A stretch of DNA of 64,000 nt from Yoonia sp. R2331. GTDB taxonomy: Bacteria; Pseudomonadota; Alphaproteobacteria; Rhodobacterales; Rhodobacteraceae. Of this stretch, positions 1-8,828 are shown piece by piece (within the stretch, counting starts at the first letter, position 1; each line of letters opens with the position of its first letter). Location of the stretch: NCBI RefSeq assembly GCF_041103235.1, contig NZ_JBGCUN010000002.1, positions 1 to 64,000 on the forward strand, given 5' to 3'. The notes beneath the pieces were generated by a model that had not been told where the DNA came from, ran no database searches, and saw only the letters and a program-made list of their open reading frames with translations. Both the position numbers and the translations under genes were made by a program.

Positions 1-625
1 TGGCATCGGTTTCCAACATAAAGAACTTGCCCTCACCCCAGCCAGCATCCTGCGATCCGGCTTGAACCTTGTGCGAGCTCTCGAAAACTTCTGTCGAGCC
101 ATCCTTGAAAGTCACCTCGTAGCGATAGGCGATGTCGTTGGTCGAATCCGAAGTCGTCAGAACAACCGCAAGCGTGTTGTCTGGATTGACGGTGACATTT
201 CCTTCGACCGGCGGGTCGATGATCTGGATGCTTGCGATATCATCATGATCATCTGGCGTGACCTTCAGCACACGCCCTGCGGTCGCATCGGGGCCAACGA
301 TCTTGGTTAGATCACCTGTATACTCCGGCAAAGTCTCGGTTGGTGGAGGTGTTGTGTCCTCCTCCTCTTCATCGGCTGGTGGTTTGGGCTTTGGCTTTGT
401 CGGATAGCCATCGGTCTCTTCGTCCGATTGCTTTGGCGCGTCCGGCGCATTGGGATCTTGTCGTCCACCGCCTTCAAGCGCACGCGTATCGCCGCCTTCC
501 CCACCAGACTCGCGCTCGTTATCAGATTGGTTTGCAGTTTGCGAATTGCTGCTGTCGCCAGACGAGCGGCCCAAACCCATGACAGCGAAAAGCGACATAA
601 GCGCAGTTAAGAGTGCGGCGATCAT
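1..625 (-). CDS. N-terminal part of a surface-type protein, function unknown
   Basis: The frame is open from an ATG at 625 to the window edge, so the C-terminus is missing. A near-perfect Shine-Dalgarno (GGAGGTGATC directly before the ATG) fixes the start. Residues 1-19 form a hydrophobic segment, either a signal anchor or a signal peptide. They are followed by about 75 residues rich in Ser, Gly, Asp, Glu, Lys and Pro, including a KPKPKPP run and an EEEED run, which looks like a disordered stalk. From about residue 100 the sequence turns into a regular beta-type pattern with several Asp-rich loops. Many roseobacter surface proteins of the RTX or cadherin-like type start this way, but no repeat is inside the window, so the family stays open. 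Confidence 0.75.
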   Translation of the reverse strand, partial: MIAALLTALMSLFAVMGLGRSSGDSSNSQTANQSDNERESGGEGGDTRALEGGGRQDPNAPDAPKQSDEETDGYPTKPKPKPPADEEEEDTTPPPTETLPEYTGDLTKIVGPDATAGRVLKVTPDDHDDIASIQIIDPPVEGNVTVNPDNTLAVVLTTSDSTNDIAYRYEVTFKDGSTEVFESSHKVQAGSQDAGWGEGKFFMLETDA

Positions 626-1026
626 GATCACCTCCAAAATGAGCGCTGTGCAATGTTGGTCGCGAGCAGCAGGTTACCGGCCCCAATCGACCGGCGAAAA
701 TGGCAGCTAACCCCAAAACCCCAGGTCAGCGAGGTTAACAACTCGTTAGGAAATGCGGCTGAACTGCGGCTGCATTTATGTTGATTTTTAGGCAAAGGCC
801 CAAAAACACAGGCGCTCGCGAAGTCCGTTAGCAATTTTTAAGGGATGCGAAACTGTGCAGTGTTCTGCGCGGGCGACTGTCAGCAGGTGTCCGCCAGACG
901 GCGCAATCGGATCAGTCGATTTCCGCCGGTTCACCAAAGGTCAGCCGTCTGCCGCCCGCAGAATTTTGCGGATTCCCGTCGATTCTCATGTTGGCGAAAG
1001 GAATGCCCGGACCTATCGTTGCGTCA
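626..1026. other. Divergent intergenic region
   Basis: About 400 bases separate the minus-strand surface-protein gene from the plus-strand phytase-like gene, so promoters for both should lie here. The only structure seen is a direct repeat TGCGGCTG-AAC-TGCGGCTG at 754-772, beside an AT-richer stretch at 735-840. No convincing sigma-70 boxes, terminator or small ORF with a good ribosome site was found. Confidence 0.5.
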
Positions 1027-1938
1027 ATGAACCCTATCCCGCCCATTCGCCAAACTACTCGCCGCTTGATGCCGCTTCACCTTTTGCTCGGTCTTGGCCT
1101 TGCGTCATCTGCGGCGGCAGACACCCTGGACGTCTTGGGCACATTCATCTGGAAACAGGACGGTGCGATCGGCTTGTCGGGCCTTGAGGTTGCTTCCGAT
1201 GGCACGTCCTTTTCTACAATCAGCGACCGGGGCTGGTACATCACGGGGCGATTTGAACGTCAGGATGGGGTCCTGACGGATGTGACGCTGCATAGCCTTC
1301 AGCCAATTCTCGGCAATGACGGCCTGCCTGTTGCCGCAAGGCGGGTCGGCGATTGGTCCGATGCGGAAGGCCTTGCGATTGGTGAGAATGGCGCGGTTTG
1401 GATCTCCTACGAACGGTGGGCGCGGGTCGCACGACACCCTACACTAACGACAGCCAGCACCTGGATCGCGGATCACCCTACATTTGCAAGCTATCGCGAC
1501 AACCGCCAGCTGGAAGCGCTCGCGATCCACCCCAACGGTGATCTTTATACCTTTGCAGAAGAACCGTTGGACGGCACCTTCGCAATCTACCGGCTTTCTC
1601 CGAACGGCTGGACGATTGACGGTGCGATCGCGCCGTCTGATGGTTTTGCGATCGTCGGCGCGGACTTTCACACCGACGGAGCGTTGTTCCTGCTAGAGCG
1701 TAAGCTGGTCCTTGGACTGTGGTGGCAAAGTCGCGTGCGTCGCATCAGCAACATCACCGCACCTGTCGAAATTGAAACGCTTTGGACATCCGCACGGGGG
1801 GCGTTTGGCAACCTTGAAGGCATCGCCGTTTGGCAAGCCACCGATGGCATTCGGTTGACCATGGTGTCAGACAACAACGCGGATGCGGATGAACAGACAA
1901 CTTTTGTCGAGGCGCGTGTTGGTCCATCCGAAGACTGA
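1027..1938 (+). CDS. Secreted esterase-like/phytase-like beta-propeller protein
   Basis: The protein belongs to the family annotated as esterase-like activity of phytase. The pattern is visible as GLSGLEVASDG and ISDRGW near the N-terminus, DAEGLAI, WISYERWARV, LEALAIHPNGDLYTFAEE, and a C-terminal GNLEGIAV/SDNNAD stretch. These are the acidic loops of a propeller. A signal peptide fits the start (RQTTRR, then a hydrophobic core, then SSAAA before DT). In-frame ATGs lie at 988, 1003, 1027 and 1069; 1027 is chosen because it gives a signal peptide of normal length, but no strong ribosome site decides. Substrate is unknown. The gene ends directly against the convergent ugd gene with no base between the stop codons. 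Confidence 0.8.
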   Translation: MNPIPPIRQTTRRLMPLHLLLGLGLASSAAADTLDVLGTFIWKQDGAIGLSGLEVASDGTSFSTISDRGWYITGRFERQDGVLTDVTLHSLQPILGNDGLPVAARRVGDWSDAEGLAIGENGAVWISYERWARVARHPTLTTASTWIADHPTFASYRDNRQLEALAIHPNGDLYTFAEEPLDGTFAIYRLSPNGWTIDGAIAPSDGFAIVGADFHTDGALFLLERKLVLGLWWQSRVRRISNITAPVEIETLWTSARGAFGNLEGIAVWQATDGIRLTMVSDNNADADEQTTFVEARVGPSED

Positions 1939-3105
1939 TTAGTCTTCTCCCGAAAGGTCGCGGGTGAAGACCTTGTCGGCCACATCTTCCAGCGCCGCCT
2001 CTTTGCGGTTCGCCACAATGACATCTGACATCGCCTTGAAGGCCGCCAGATCGGTCATGACGTCAGAGTTAAAAAACGTGTCTTCATCAAGATGCGGCTC
2101 GTAAACCACCACTTCGATTCCCTTTGCCTTGATCCGTTTCATGATCCCCTGGATCGAACTGTCGCGGAAATTGTCAGACCCGGCCTTCATGGTCAGACGG
2201 TAGATGCCGACGACTTTGGGCGCCATCTGAACGATCTGATCTGCCAGAAAGTCCTTGCGGGTCGAATTGGCGTCGACGATGGCCCGGATCATGTTTTGCG
2301 GCACGTTGGCATAGTTGGCCAAAAGCTGTTTGCTGTCTTTGGGCAGGCAATAGCCGCCATACCCAAATGACGGGTTGTTGTAGTAATCTCCAACACGCGG
2401 ATCTGCACTGACACCGTTAATGATTTCGCGGCTATCCAAGCCAAGGCTGAGTGCATAGCTGTCCAACTCGTTGAAATATGCAACGCGCATCGCAAGGAAC
2501 GTGTTTGCGAAGAGCTTGATCGCTTCCGCCTCTGCGGGGCCGGTCAGCAGCACAGGTACATCGTCCTTCTTAGCCGCTGCAAGCAGCATGTCGGCGAAGA
2601 CCTTGGCCCGCTCTGACCGTTCGCCCACGACGATACGGCTCGGGTACAGGTTATCGTGCAGGGCATGGCCTTCGCGTAGGAATTCGGGGCTAAAGATCAC
2701 CTGATCGGTCCCGATATCTGCACGCACCTTTTCGGTGAAACCGACCGGGATCGTTGACTTGATAACGATGGTCGCTGCCTGATTGACCGCGATCACATCA
2801 CGGATCACGGCCTCGACCGACGATGTATCAAAATAGGCGGTATGCGGATCGTAATTTGTCGGGGTCGCCACGATCACGAAATCCGCACCGCTGTAGGCAT
2901 CAGTTTTGTCCGTGGTTGCACGCAAAGACAGCCCACCCTGCCCCAGCCGCACCTCGATATCAGGATCCATGATCGGGGCTTTGCCAGCATTCAGGGCCGC
3001 AACGCGCCCCTCATCAAGATCAACGGCAACGACGTCGTGCTGAGAGGCCAACAAAACAGCATTCGACAGCCCAACATAGCCGATACCAGCAATCGCAATC
3101 TTCAT
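1939..3105 (-). CDS. ugd: UDP-glucose 6-dehydrogenase
   Basis: Oxidises UDP-glucose to UDP-glucuronate with NAD, giving the uronic acid precursor for exopolysaccharide. The 388-residue protein has the same length as E. coli Ugd and follows it closely along its length. It starts with the Rossmann motif [10 protein letters not shown], carries [17 protein letters not shown] and AIKLFANT, and has the catalytic Cys253 in [10 protein letters not shown], then the [17 protein letters not shown] stretch. The start is the ATG at 3105, preceded by AAGGCGAAG; an upstream in-frame start at 3150 would add 15 residues not found in the family. A cytoplasmic homodimer is expected. It lies downstream of the LTA-synthase-like gene on the same strand, 77 bases apart. 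Confidence 0.96.
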   Translation of the reverse strand: MKIAIAGIGYVGLSNAVLLASQHDVVAVDLDEGRVAALNAGKAPIMDPDIEVRLGQGGLSLRATTDKTDAYSGADFVIVATPTNYDPHTAYFDTSSVEAVIRDVIAVNQAATIVIKSTIPVGFTEKVRADIGTDQVIFSPEFLREGHALHDNLYPSRIVVGERSERAKVFADMLLAAAKKDDVPVLLTGPAEAEAIKLFANTFLAMRVAYFNELDSYALSLGLDSREIINGVSADPRVGDYYNNPSFGYGGYCLPKDSKQLLANYANVPQNMIRAIVDANSTRKDFLADQIVQMAPKVVGIYRLTMKAGSDNFRDSSIQGIMKRIKAKGIEVVVYEPHLDEDTFFNSDVMTDLAAFKAMSDVIVANRKEAALEDVADKVFTRDLSGED

Positions 3106-3182
3106 AACTTCGCCTTTGCGCAATTCCAAAGGCGTCTTAGCACCCATCACCGAACCTGCGCCAGCCGCGCGGGGTTAATGGT

Positions 3183-5009
3183 TTATGGGCTGTGCTGAAC
3201 GGGCACACGATCGTGCGCGCGGATCAACTGCGAAAACGCAGGCATATGAACCCGCTCTGGGATATCAGATGTCGGACCAAAAAGCGTCGCCTGATCCTCC
3301 CATACTTGGCAGTCAAAGCTACGCGTCCGGCAACCGGCAAGTGACTTCTCGACCGCATCGTACCAAAAGATCTTTCCGGTAATGAAATTGCCAAAAACGA
3401 TGTCTTCATGCAAAGGCAGCGATTTGACGAAGGTGTCTGCGTCGATCTGATGCGACAGCAAAAGCGTGATATCACGCAGATCGGTGTTCAGCAGATTGTG
3501 CGTTATGACCGCACCCTCCATATCCGGGTGCAACACGATCAACGGCAATCTGTTCAGCGCCATGTCGCCCAGGAACCCGTCACGACCAGTGCTTTCGCGC
3601 CCCTCGTCCGAGGTGATGATCACAACCGTATTGTCCAATTGATCGCGCGCGCGCAGTCCTTCGATCAGCACCGAAACAGCACGGTCAGCAGCCTGCAAGG
3701 CATCATAGCGCGTCGGATTGTCCAACCCCGGAACGTTATATGGACTATGCGTGCCGGTGGTCAGTGTGCTGACAAACCACGGACCGTTGACCGATAGGTT
3801 GTCAATTTCCGCCAACGAATTTTCGATCAGGGTCAGGTCATCCACGCCCCAGCCGTTGCGACTGTGTGCGGTGTCCCACGCAGCATCGCCACGAATGTCG
3901 TCAAACCCCATATGCTGCAACTTGGCGTCCTTGGCCATAAAGCCAAGCTGCGCAGACTGCAGATAGCTAGTCTGATAGCCCTCCTCTGCAAAGACCCGCG
4001 GAAGAGACTGCGCGGCCACCTGCGAATCTGCTTCCATCTCCTCCCACTTGATGAACCGGCGCAAAAATGACGGCGTGTCACCCGTCATTGCCGCGTAAAG
4101 GCCGTTTGCAGTGATTATCTGGCGGCTGACATAGTTCTCGAACTGCACGCCTTGTTCCGCCAATGAAGAAAGCGTCCGCATATCGCCCCGTTCCAGGCTG
4201 GCATGCGACAACCCCTCCAGATACACCGTTAGGACGTTGTACTGCCCCACGGCGCGCACCGGCTGTGCCGTCCATGCGACTGCTTGGTCAGGTGGCTTTG
4301 CGGCGAGTGTTGGCAGATTCTGCTGTGGGGCAATGGGCAACAAAGGGGTCGTTTGCATCCAATCAGGCGCGTCAGGGAAAGTCTTGAACCCATAGCCAAA
4401 GGCCGCAAGCACAATCGCTATTGCCAGGTATCCTGCGCCGGGACGCAGCACGCGTTGCATCCCAAACACCAACCCGAATACGCCCGCCCCCGCAATGACC
4501 ACGGCATATTTGATGACATCCCGGGTCAGTGAGCCACGGATAAAAGTCTGGTCGAACCCCAGCCCGATTGTCGAAAGCTGGATATGATCAAAGTTGTATT
4601 TGATGTGCTCTATGTTCGCGGCCAAGAAGGCCACAAGTAAAATGACAGCAATTTGGAACAACGTTCTGCCGAACACACATAGGATACCGGCAACTAACGC
4701 TACAAATAAGATATCATGTGCAATCCCGCGAAAGATCACGTCGGATTGCTGGACGACCCAATCAAACGCCAGATCATCGTACGTCAAATCAGCAACGACC
4801 GTGTCCGTGCCCTTTAAGGATTCTCGTTCAAACCAATTCCGCGCAAAGTCAAAACCGGCAACGCGCAGCGCCATGAGACGAAACACCAGCGTAATCGGCA
4901 CAAGAATCCAAAAAAAGGTGATGAACCGGGAATGACTCCAGTGTCGATGGGCCACCCCAAAGGTGGAGGAGAGCGGATAGACAGGATGGTCGAGACTATC
5001 TGACATCAT
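3183..5009 (-). CDS. LTA synthase/sulfatase-superfamily membrane protein
   Basis: The N-terminal third has about five hydrophobic segments (residues 30-50, 95-115, 115-135, 170-190, 195-215). A periplasmic alkaline-phosphatase-fold domain follows from about residue 255. Features shared with LtaS and OpgB-type transferases are YLEGLSH (metal Glu), ITANGL (nucleophile Thr position), TGTHSPY (metal His) and TSDEG near the C-terminus. In the family the last motif normally reads DH, so a metal ligand His is replaced by Glu here. A role in adding a phosphoglycerol or phosphoethanolamine-like group to glycan is inferred from family and context only. ATGs occur at 5009 and 5006; a TAAGG element is better spaced for the second. 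Confidence 0.8.
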   Translation of the reverse strand: MMSDSLDHPVYPLSSTFGVAHRHWSHSRFITFFWILVPITLVFRLMALRVAGFDFARNWFERESLKGTDTVVADLTYDDLAFDWVVQQSDVIFRGIAHDILFVALVAGILCVFGRTLFQIAVILLVAFLAANIEHIKYNFDHIQLSTIGLGFDQTFIRGSLTRDVIKYAVVIAGAGVFGLVFGMQRVLRPGAGYLAIAIVLAAFGYGFKTFPDAPDWMQTTPLLPIAPQQNLPTLAAKPPDQAVAWTAQPVRAVGQYNVLTVYLEGLSHASLERGDMRTLSSLAEQGVQFENYVSRQIITANGLYAAMTGDTPSFLRRFIKWEEMEADSQVAAQSLPRVFAEEGYQTSYLQSAQLGFMAKDAKLQHMGFDDIRGDAAWDTAHSRNGWGVDDLTLIENSLAEIDNLSVNGPWFVSTLTTGTHSPYNVPGLDNPTRYDALQAADRAVSVLIEGLRARDQLDNTVVIITSDEGRESTGRDGFLGDMALNRLPLIVLHPDMEGAVITHNLLNTDLRDITLLLSHQIDADTFVKSLPLHEDIVFGNFITGKIFWYDAVEKSLAGCRTRSFDCQVWEDQATLFGPTSDIPERVHMPAFSQLIRAHDRVPVQHSP

Positions 5010-5029
5010 CAGCCTTAACGACTAGAACA

Positions 5030-5078
5030 GTCTCATTCGGTCTCATTTACCTTAATTTTATGTTAATTCCGGTCTCAT
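5030..5078. repeat. Three copies of GTCTCAT upstream of manC
   Basis: The heptamer GTCTCAT occurs at 5030-5036, 5040-5046 and 5072-5078 on the plus strand, the last two preceded by an extra G. They lie in the AT-rich part of the 216-base gap between the minus-strand LTA-synthase-like gene and plus-strand manC. Spacing of the first two is 10 bases, about one helical turn, which would suit a protein binding site. The regulator is unknown. Confidence 0.35.
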
Positions 5079-5225
5079 CAGGTGCCTCCGACCACCAAAT
5101 ACCCGGAGGCTGACATCGTTTCGTCCCAATCGGCGACCATGCGAGAGTCTGGCGAAGTTCGCCCAATTGCAGTAATTCTGACGAAATCCGCAGCAATAAG
5201 CGGAACGCACCACAAGAGGTCAAAC

Positions 5226-6650
5226 GTGAAGAGCATCATTCCAGTTTTGCTATGTGGCGGGTCGGGGACCCGTCTTTGGCCGCTGTCTCGCAAAAGCTAT
5301 CCAAAGCAATTCGCACCGCTAATCGGTGACGAAAGCCTGTTCCAAGCCTCGACCCGACGCCTGTCTGGCGTGACCTACAGCGCACCGATAGTCGTCACTG
5401 CGGACCCATTTCGCTTTATCGTGACCGAGCAGCTGGCCGCGATAGAGGTCGCGCCCGCTGCCGTTCTTATTGAGCCTGAAGGCCGCGACACAGGGCCCGC
5501 CGTTTTGGCAGCAGCCCTTCATGTGCGCAGCAATGACCCCAATGCGCTGATGCTCGTAGCACCGTCAGATCACGTCATCCCAGATGCGGAGGCGTTTTCC
5601 AACGCCGTTGAGGCCGCGCGCCCCGCCGCTGAAAACGGTGCGTTGGTGACCTTTGGCATCACCCCGGACCGGGCAGAGACGGGCTATGGCTATCTGGAAC
5701 TTGAGGCAGCACCAGATGAGACAGGCGCGCCGTCGCCCATGCCGCTGCGTGCCTTTATTGAAAAACCCGATGCTGATCGCGCAGCCCAGATGGTCGCGTC
5801 AGGCAATTATCTGTGGAATGCGGGCATCTTCCTGTTTCGTGCCGATACCATCTGTGCTGCGTTCGAAACACATGCGCCCGCGATGTTTGACGCCGTCAGC
5901 GCCGCAACCTCTGCCGCCAAACGCGACCTTGGGTTTACCCGGCTGGACCCTACGGCATGGTCAGACGCTCCCGCCACATCAGTGGACTACGCGGTGATGG
6001 AAAAGGCCGAAAACCTGTCCGTTGTCCCTTTCGCATCCGGCTGGTCCGATCTGGGCGATTGGGCGGCGGTATGGCGTGAGACCGAAAAAGATGGGCTTTC
6101 GCTGACAGGCCCCGCGACACAGATCGATTGCGACAACAGCCTGTTGCGGTCCGAAAACGAAGGGCAGGAGATTGTCGGCATCGGCTTGTCTGACGTCATC
6201 GCCGTTGCCATGCCGGACGCCGTTTTGGTGGCCCACAAGGACCGTGCCCAAGAGGTGAAACAAGCTGTCGCCGCGCTCAAATCCAAAGACGCCCCGCAAG
6301 CCGAAGCCTTCCCGAAGGATCACCGTCCCTGGGGCTGGTTCGAAAGCCTCGTCATCGGCGATCGCTTTCAAGTCAAACGCATCGTTGTCCATCCGGGCGC
6401 CGCGCTAAGCCTGCAGTCCCACCATCACCGTTCCGAACATTGGATCGTCGTGCAGGGCACCGCCAAGGTCACTGTCGACGAAGACGTGAAACTGGTCAGC
6501 GAGAATGAGTCTGTCTACATCCCGCTTGGCGCTGTTCACCGGATGGAAAACCCCGGCAAGCTGCCGATGGTTCTGATCGAAGTACAGACCGGCGCCTACC
6601 TCGGCGAGGACGACATCATCCGGTATGAAGACGTCTACGCCCGCGAATGA
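5226..6650 (+). CDS. manC: Mannose-1-phosphate guanylyltransferase / mannose-6-phosphate isomerase
   Basis: Bifunctional cytoplasmic enzyme making GDP-mannose. Of its 474 residues, the N-terminal two thirds are the nucleotidyltransferase, with the signature LLCGGSGTRLWPLSRKSYPKQF near the start, EPEGRDTGPA, VAPSDHVI and FIEKPD. The C-terminal third is the cupin isomerase domain (RPWGWFE, then SLQSHHHRSEHW, then PLGAVHRMENPG). The start is a GTG at 5226 with AAGAGGT seven bases ahead; the frame is open upstream to 5082, but that extension has no family counterpart. The acyltransferase gene follows immediately, so the two are probably one transcript. Confidence 0.95.
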   Translation: MKSIIPVLLCGGSGTRLWPLSRKSYPKQFAPLIGDESLFQASTRRLSGVTYSAPIVVTADPFRFIVTEQLAAIEVAPAAVLIEPEGRDTGPAVLAAALHVRSNDPNALMLVAPSDHVIPDAEAFSNAVEAARPAAENGALVTFGITPDRAETGYGYLELEAAPDETGAPSPMPLRAFIEKPDADRAAQMVASGNYLWNAGIFLFRADTICAAFETHAPAMFDAVSAATSAAKRDLGFTRLDPTAWSDAPATSVDYAVMEKAENLSVVPFASGWSDLGDWAAVWRETEKDGLSLTGPATQIDCDNSLLRSENEGQEIVGIGLSDVIAVAMPDAVLVAHKDRAQEVKQAVAALKSKDAPQAEAFPKDHRPWGWFESLVIGDRFQVKRIVVHPGAALSLQSHHHRSEHWIVVQGTAKVTVDEDVKLVSENESVYIPLGAVHRMENPGKLPMVLIEVQTGAYLGEDDIIRYEDVYARE

Positions 6651-6654
6651 TCAA

Positions 6655-7707
6655 ATGGCCCCGTTTGTGACTTCTCATCCCCAGCAAACAATCCGATCAC
6701 ACGCCGGCCTGCGCGGCATCGCAGCTCTGGCCGTCGTGCTGTTGCACTATCGGCAAAATCTGACGCCTGCCTTTGATATCGATCAGTACACACAATTCCT
6801 GGCGGGCGCGGGGGCGTTTGTCGATTTGTTCTTTGTCCTCAGCGGGTTCATTCTTGCTGCGAACTACACACATTGGTTCAGCGACGGCGTCGGCCTTACG
6901 CAGGTCAAAGGCTTTCTGCAGCGGCGCGTCGCACGTATTTATCCTTTGCACCTTGCCACCATCATCGCCTTCATCGGCCTTTTGGCCGTTGCTGGCAAAC
7001 CGATGCCTGCCGCCAGCGACGTGATCGAAAACCTACTGATGATCCACGCCTGGGGTATGAACGATGTCTATATCCTGAACTTTCCCTCTTGGTCGATCAG
7101 CGCTGAATGGATGCTGTACCTGTTGTTCCCGTTTTTCGCTTTTGCTTGCGCACGGCCTACAATCTGGACCTCGCTGGTTGCGGCAGCGACGATTGCCTAT
7201 GCCGCTTTATTTGCATTCGGTGATGGGTTCGACATCAACGAACGGCTCAGCCTATGGCGAGCGATACCGGCATTCATCTTTGGCATGTCATTGTTTGTCT
7301 ATCGTGATGCTGACACAGGCCTGTCCGCCACGGCCCGCAATGTGCTTCAGGTCCTTTCGCTCTTTGGCATCGTCGCAATCCTGCATTCCGGCTCCTTGTC
7401 AATCTTGCTAATCCCGCTCTTTTCCCTGTTGGTTCTGATCACGCGCAAAGATACCGGCAGCGTCGCGGCCGGCCTTGGGGTCCGACCATTAGTTTGGCTT
7501 GGCGACATTTCCTATTCGATCTACATGCTGCACGTTCCCATCCGGGCTGCCATGTATCTGGTCTTCGGCAAGCTTGGCCTTGATCTGGCCACCCCGCAGA
7601 ATGCCACAGTGTTTGTGGTCGTCTGCCTGGCTGCGACTTTGCTCTGCGGTGCATTGTCATTTCGCCTTTTTGAAACGCCCGCGCGGCGTTGGGTCGGGGG
7701 GCGCTAG
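6655..7707 (+). CDS. Acyltransferase family 3 (OafA-type) membrane protein
   Basis: An integral membrane O-acyltransferase with about ten hydrophobic segments. The family motifs are visible: HAGLRGIAALAVVLLHY in the first segment (the conserved His), FFVLSGF, and RRVARIYPLH. The C-terminal ISYSIYMLHVPI and FETPARRW are also typical. Members transfer acetyl or succinyl groups to sugars of surface polysaccharides, so decoration of the local EPS is the likely role. The ATG at 6655 lies four bases after the manC stop; an alternative ATG at 6625 overlaps manC by 26 bases. Neither has a strong ribosome site. Confidence 0.88.
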   Translation: MAPFVTSHPQQTIRSHAGLRGIAALAVVLLHYRQNLTPAFDIDQYTQFLAGAGAFVDLFFVLSGFILAANYTHWFSDGVGLTQVKGFLQRRVARIYPLHLATIIAFIGLLAVAGKPMPAASDVIENLLMIHAWGMNDVYILNFPSWSISAEWMLYLLFPFFAFACARPTIWTSLVAAATIAYAALFAFGDGFDINERLSLWRAIPAFIFGMSLFVYRDADTGLSATARNVLQVLSLFGIVAILHSGSLSILLIPLFSLLVLITRKDTGSVAAGLGVRPLVWLGDISYSIYMLHVPIRAAMYLVFGKLGLDLATPQNATVFVVVCLAATLLCGALSFRLFETPARRWVGGR

Positions 7708-7709
7708 AC

Positions 7710-8828
7710 ATGGCCAAACCATCACTGACGAACCTCCCAGCACGCAGGCTTGAACGCGGATTTCGCGGGCTGGCCGCGCGCCACATGAAACGACCGTTCT
7801 CGCGCCATGCCAAGGTGCGGTTGATGTTCTACCATGATCCGAACCGGATCAGCTATGCGCAGGTCTATCCATTCTTTCACTACGCCGATGCCTTGTTCGA
7901 ACGCTATGGCGTCGAGGTCCGGGCAGAACCTTTCGATGCCATTCTGGATGGCACTGCGAATGCGCAGAACACCGCGGATATCGTGATCTTGCAGCCGTGG
8001 TTCACCATTGCGCCGAACGACCTGACACGGGCCATTGAACAGATCACAAAGCAACATACCGGCGCTTCGGTGTCGTTCTTGGATTCCTACGCCCACAACG
8101 ACCTGCGATTGGCGCGATACCTACCCGAAGATCTGGCATTTTATATCAAAAAGTCGCTCTTCGAGACTCCATCGGACTATCTGAACACTTATCGCGGCGA
8201 TACGCAGATGATGCAGTATTACGCGGACCAGTATGGCATCACTGCAGAGGCACCCGACTTTCAGACACCGCCCACGATCATCGACAAACTCCGGCTTTCT
8301 CCGAATTTCTTGACCGCGCCGCATTTTGTCTTTGGCTTCGACCAACAGCCACCACCGATCACTGGCAGACCTCTGGATATGCAGCTTCGGCTTGGCAAAA
8401 AGGGGGGGCCAATCTACGCCGCTATGCGCAATGCCGCGCTTGGCGCGGTAGATCGGATTGCGCACCTCAAGACCTCGCCGCAGGGTGCGATGCCCTATGA
8501 TGCCTATATGGCCGAGATGCGCAGCGCCAAACTTTGCTTTAGCCCGTTCGGTTTCGGTGAATTGTGCTGGCGCGATATTGAAGCGATCCAAACAGGCGCT
8601 GTGATGATCAAACCCGACATGTCGCATCTGCAAACGCTGCCCGATCTTTATGAGCCAGGGGTGACCTATCTTCCCGTGAAGTGGGATTTCAGCGACCTCG
8701 ACGATGTCGTTGCACACGCGTTGGCGAACCCCGTGCAATGTCAGACGATTGCAAATACGGCTTGGAACCGGGCCAAGCAATATCTGGACAGCGGGCAGTT
8801 CGTCGACGACGTCAGCTATCTATTTTAG
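7710..8828 (+). CDS. Putative glycosyltransferase, exostosin/GT4-like C-terminus
   Basis: 372 residues, cytoplasmic, no membrane segment. The C-terminal part has the pattern of a nucleotide-sugar binding half: LCFSPFGFGELCWRDIEAIQTGAVMI, where GFGE and the following acidic residue resemble the E-x7-E region of GT-B enzymes and exostosin-like proteins. The N-terminal half is not recognised. The gene starts two bases after the acyltransferase stop, so manC, the acyltransferase and this gene form one operon. Its stop lies inside the convergent GT61 gene, overlapping it by nine bases. Assignment as glycosyltransferase is by the C-terminal pattern and context. Confidence 0.65.
   Translation: MAKPSLTNLPARRLERGFRGLAARHMKRPFSRHAKVRLMFYHDPNRISYAQVYPFFHYADALFERYGVEVRAEPFDAILDGTANAQNTADIVILQPWFTIAPNDLTRAIEQITKQHTGASVSFLDSYAHNDLRLARYLPEDLAFYIKKSLFETPSDYLNTYRGDTQMMQYYADQYGITAEAPDFQTPPTIIDKLRLSPNFLTAPHFVFGFDQQPPPITGRPLDMQLRLGKKGGPIYAAMRNAALGAVDRIAHLKTSPQGAMPYDAYMAEMRSAKLCFSPFGFGELCWRDIEAIQTGAVMIKPDMSHLQTLPDLYEPGVTYLPVKWDFSDLDDVVAHALANPVQCQTIANTAWNRAKQYLDSGQFVDDVSYLF

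Noticed and set aside
5082-5225. N-terminal extension of ManC
   Set aside because: The extra 48 residues have no family counterpart, and the GTG at 5,226 has a good ribosome site.
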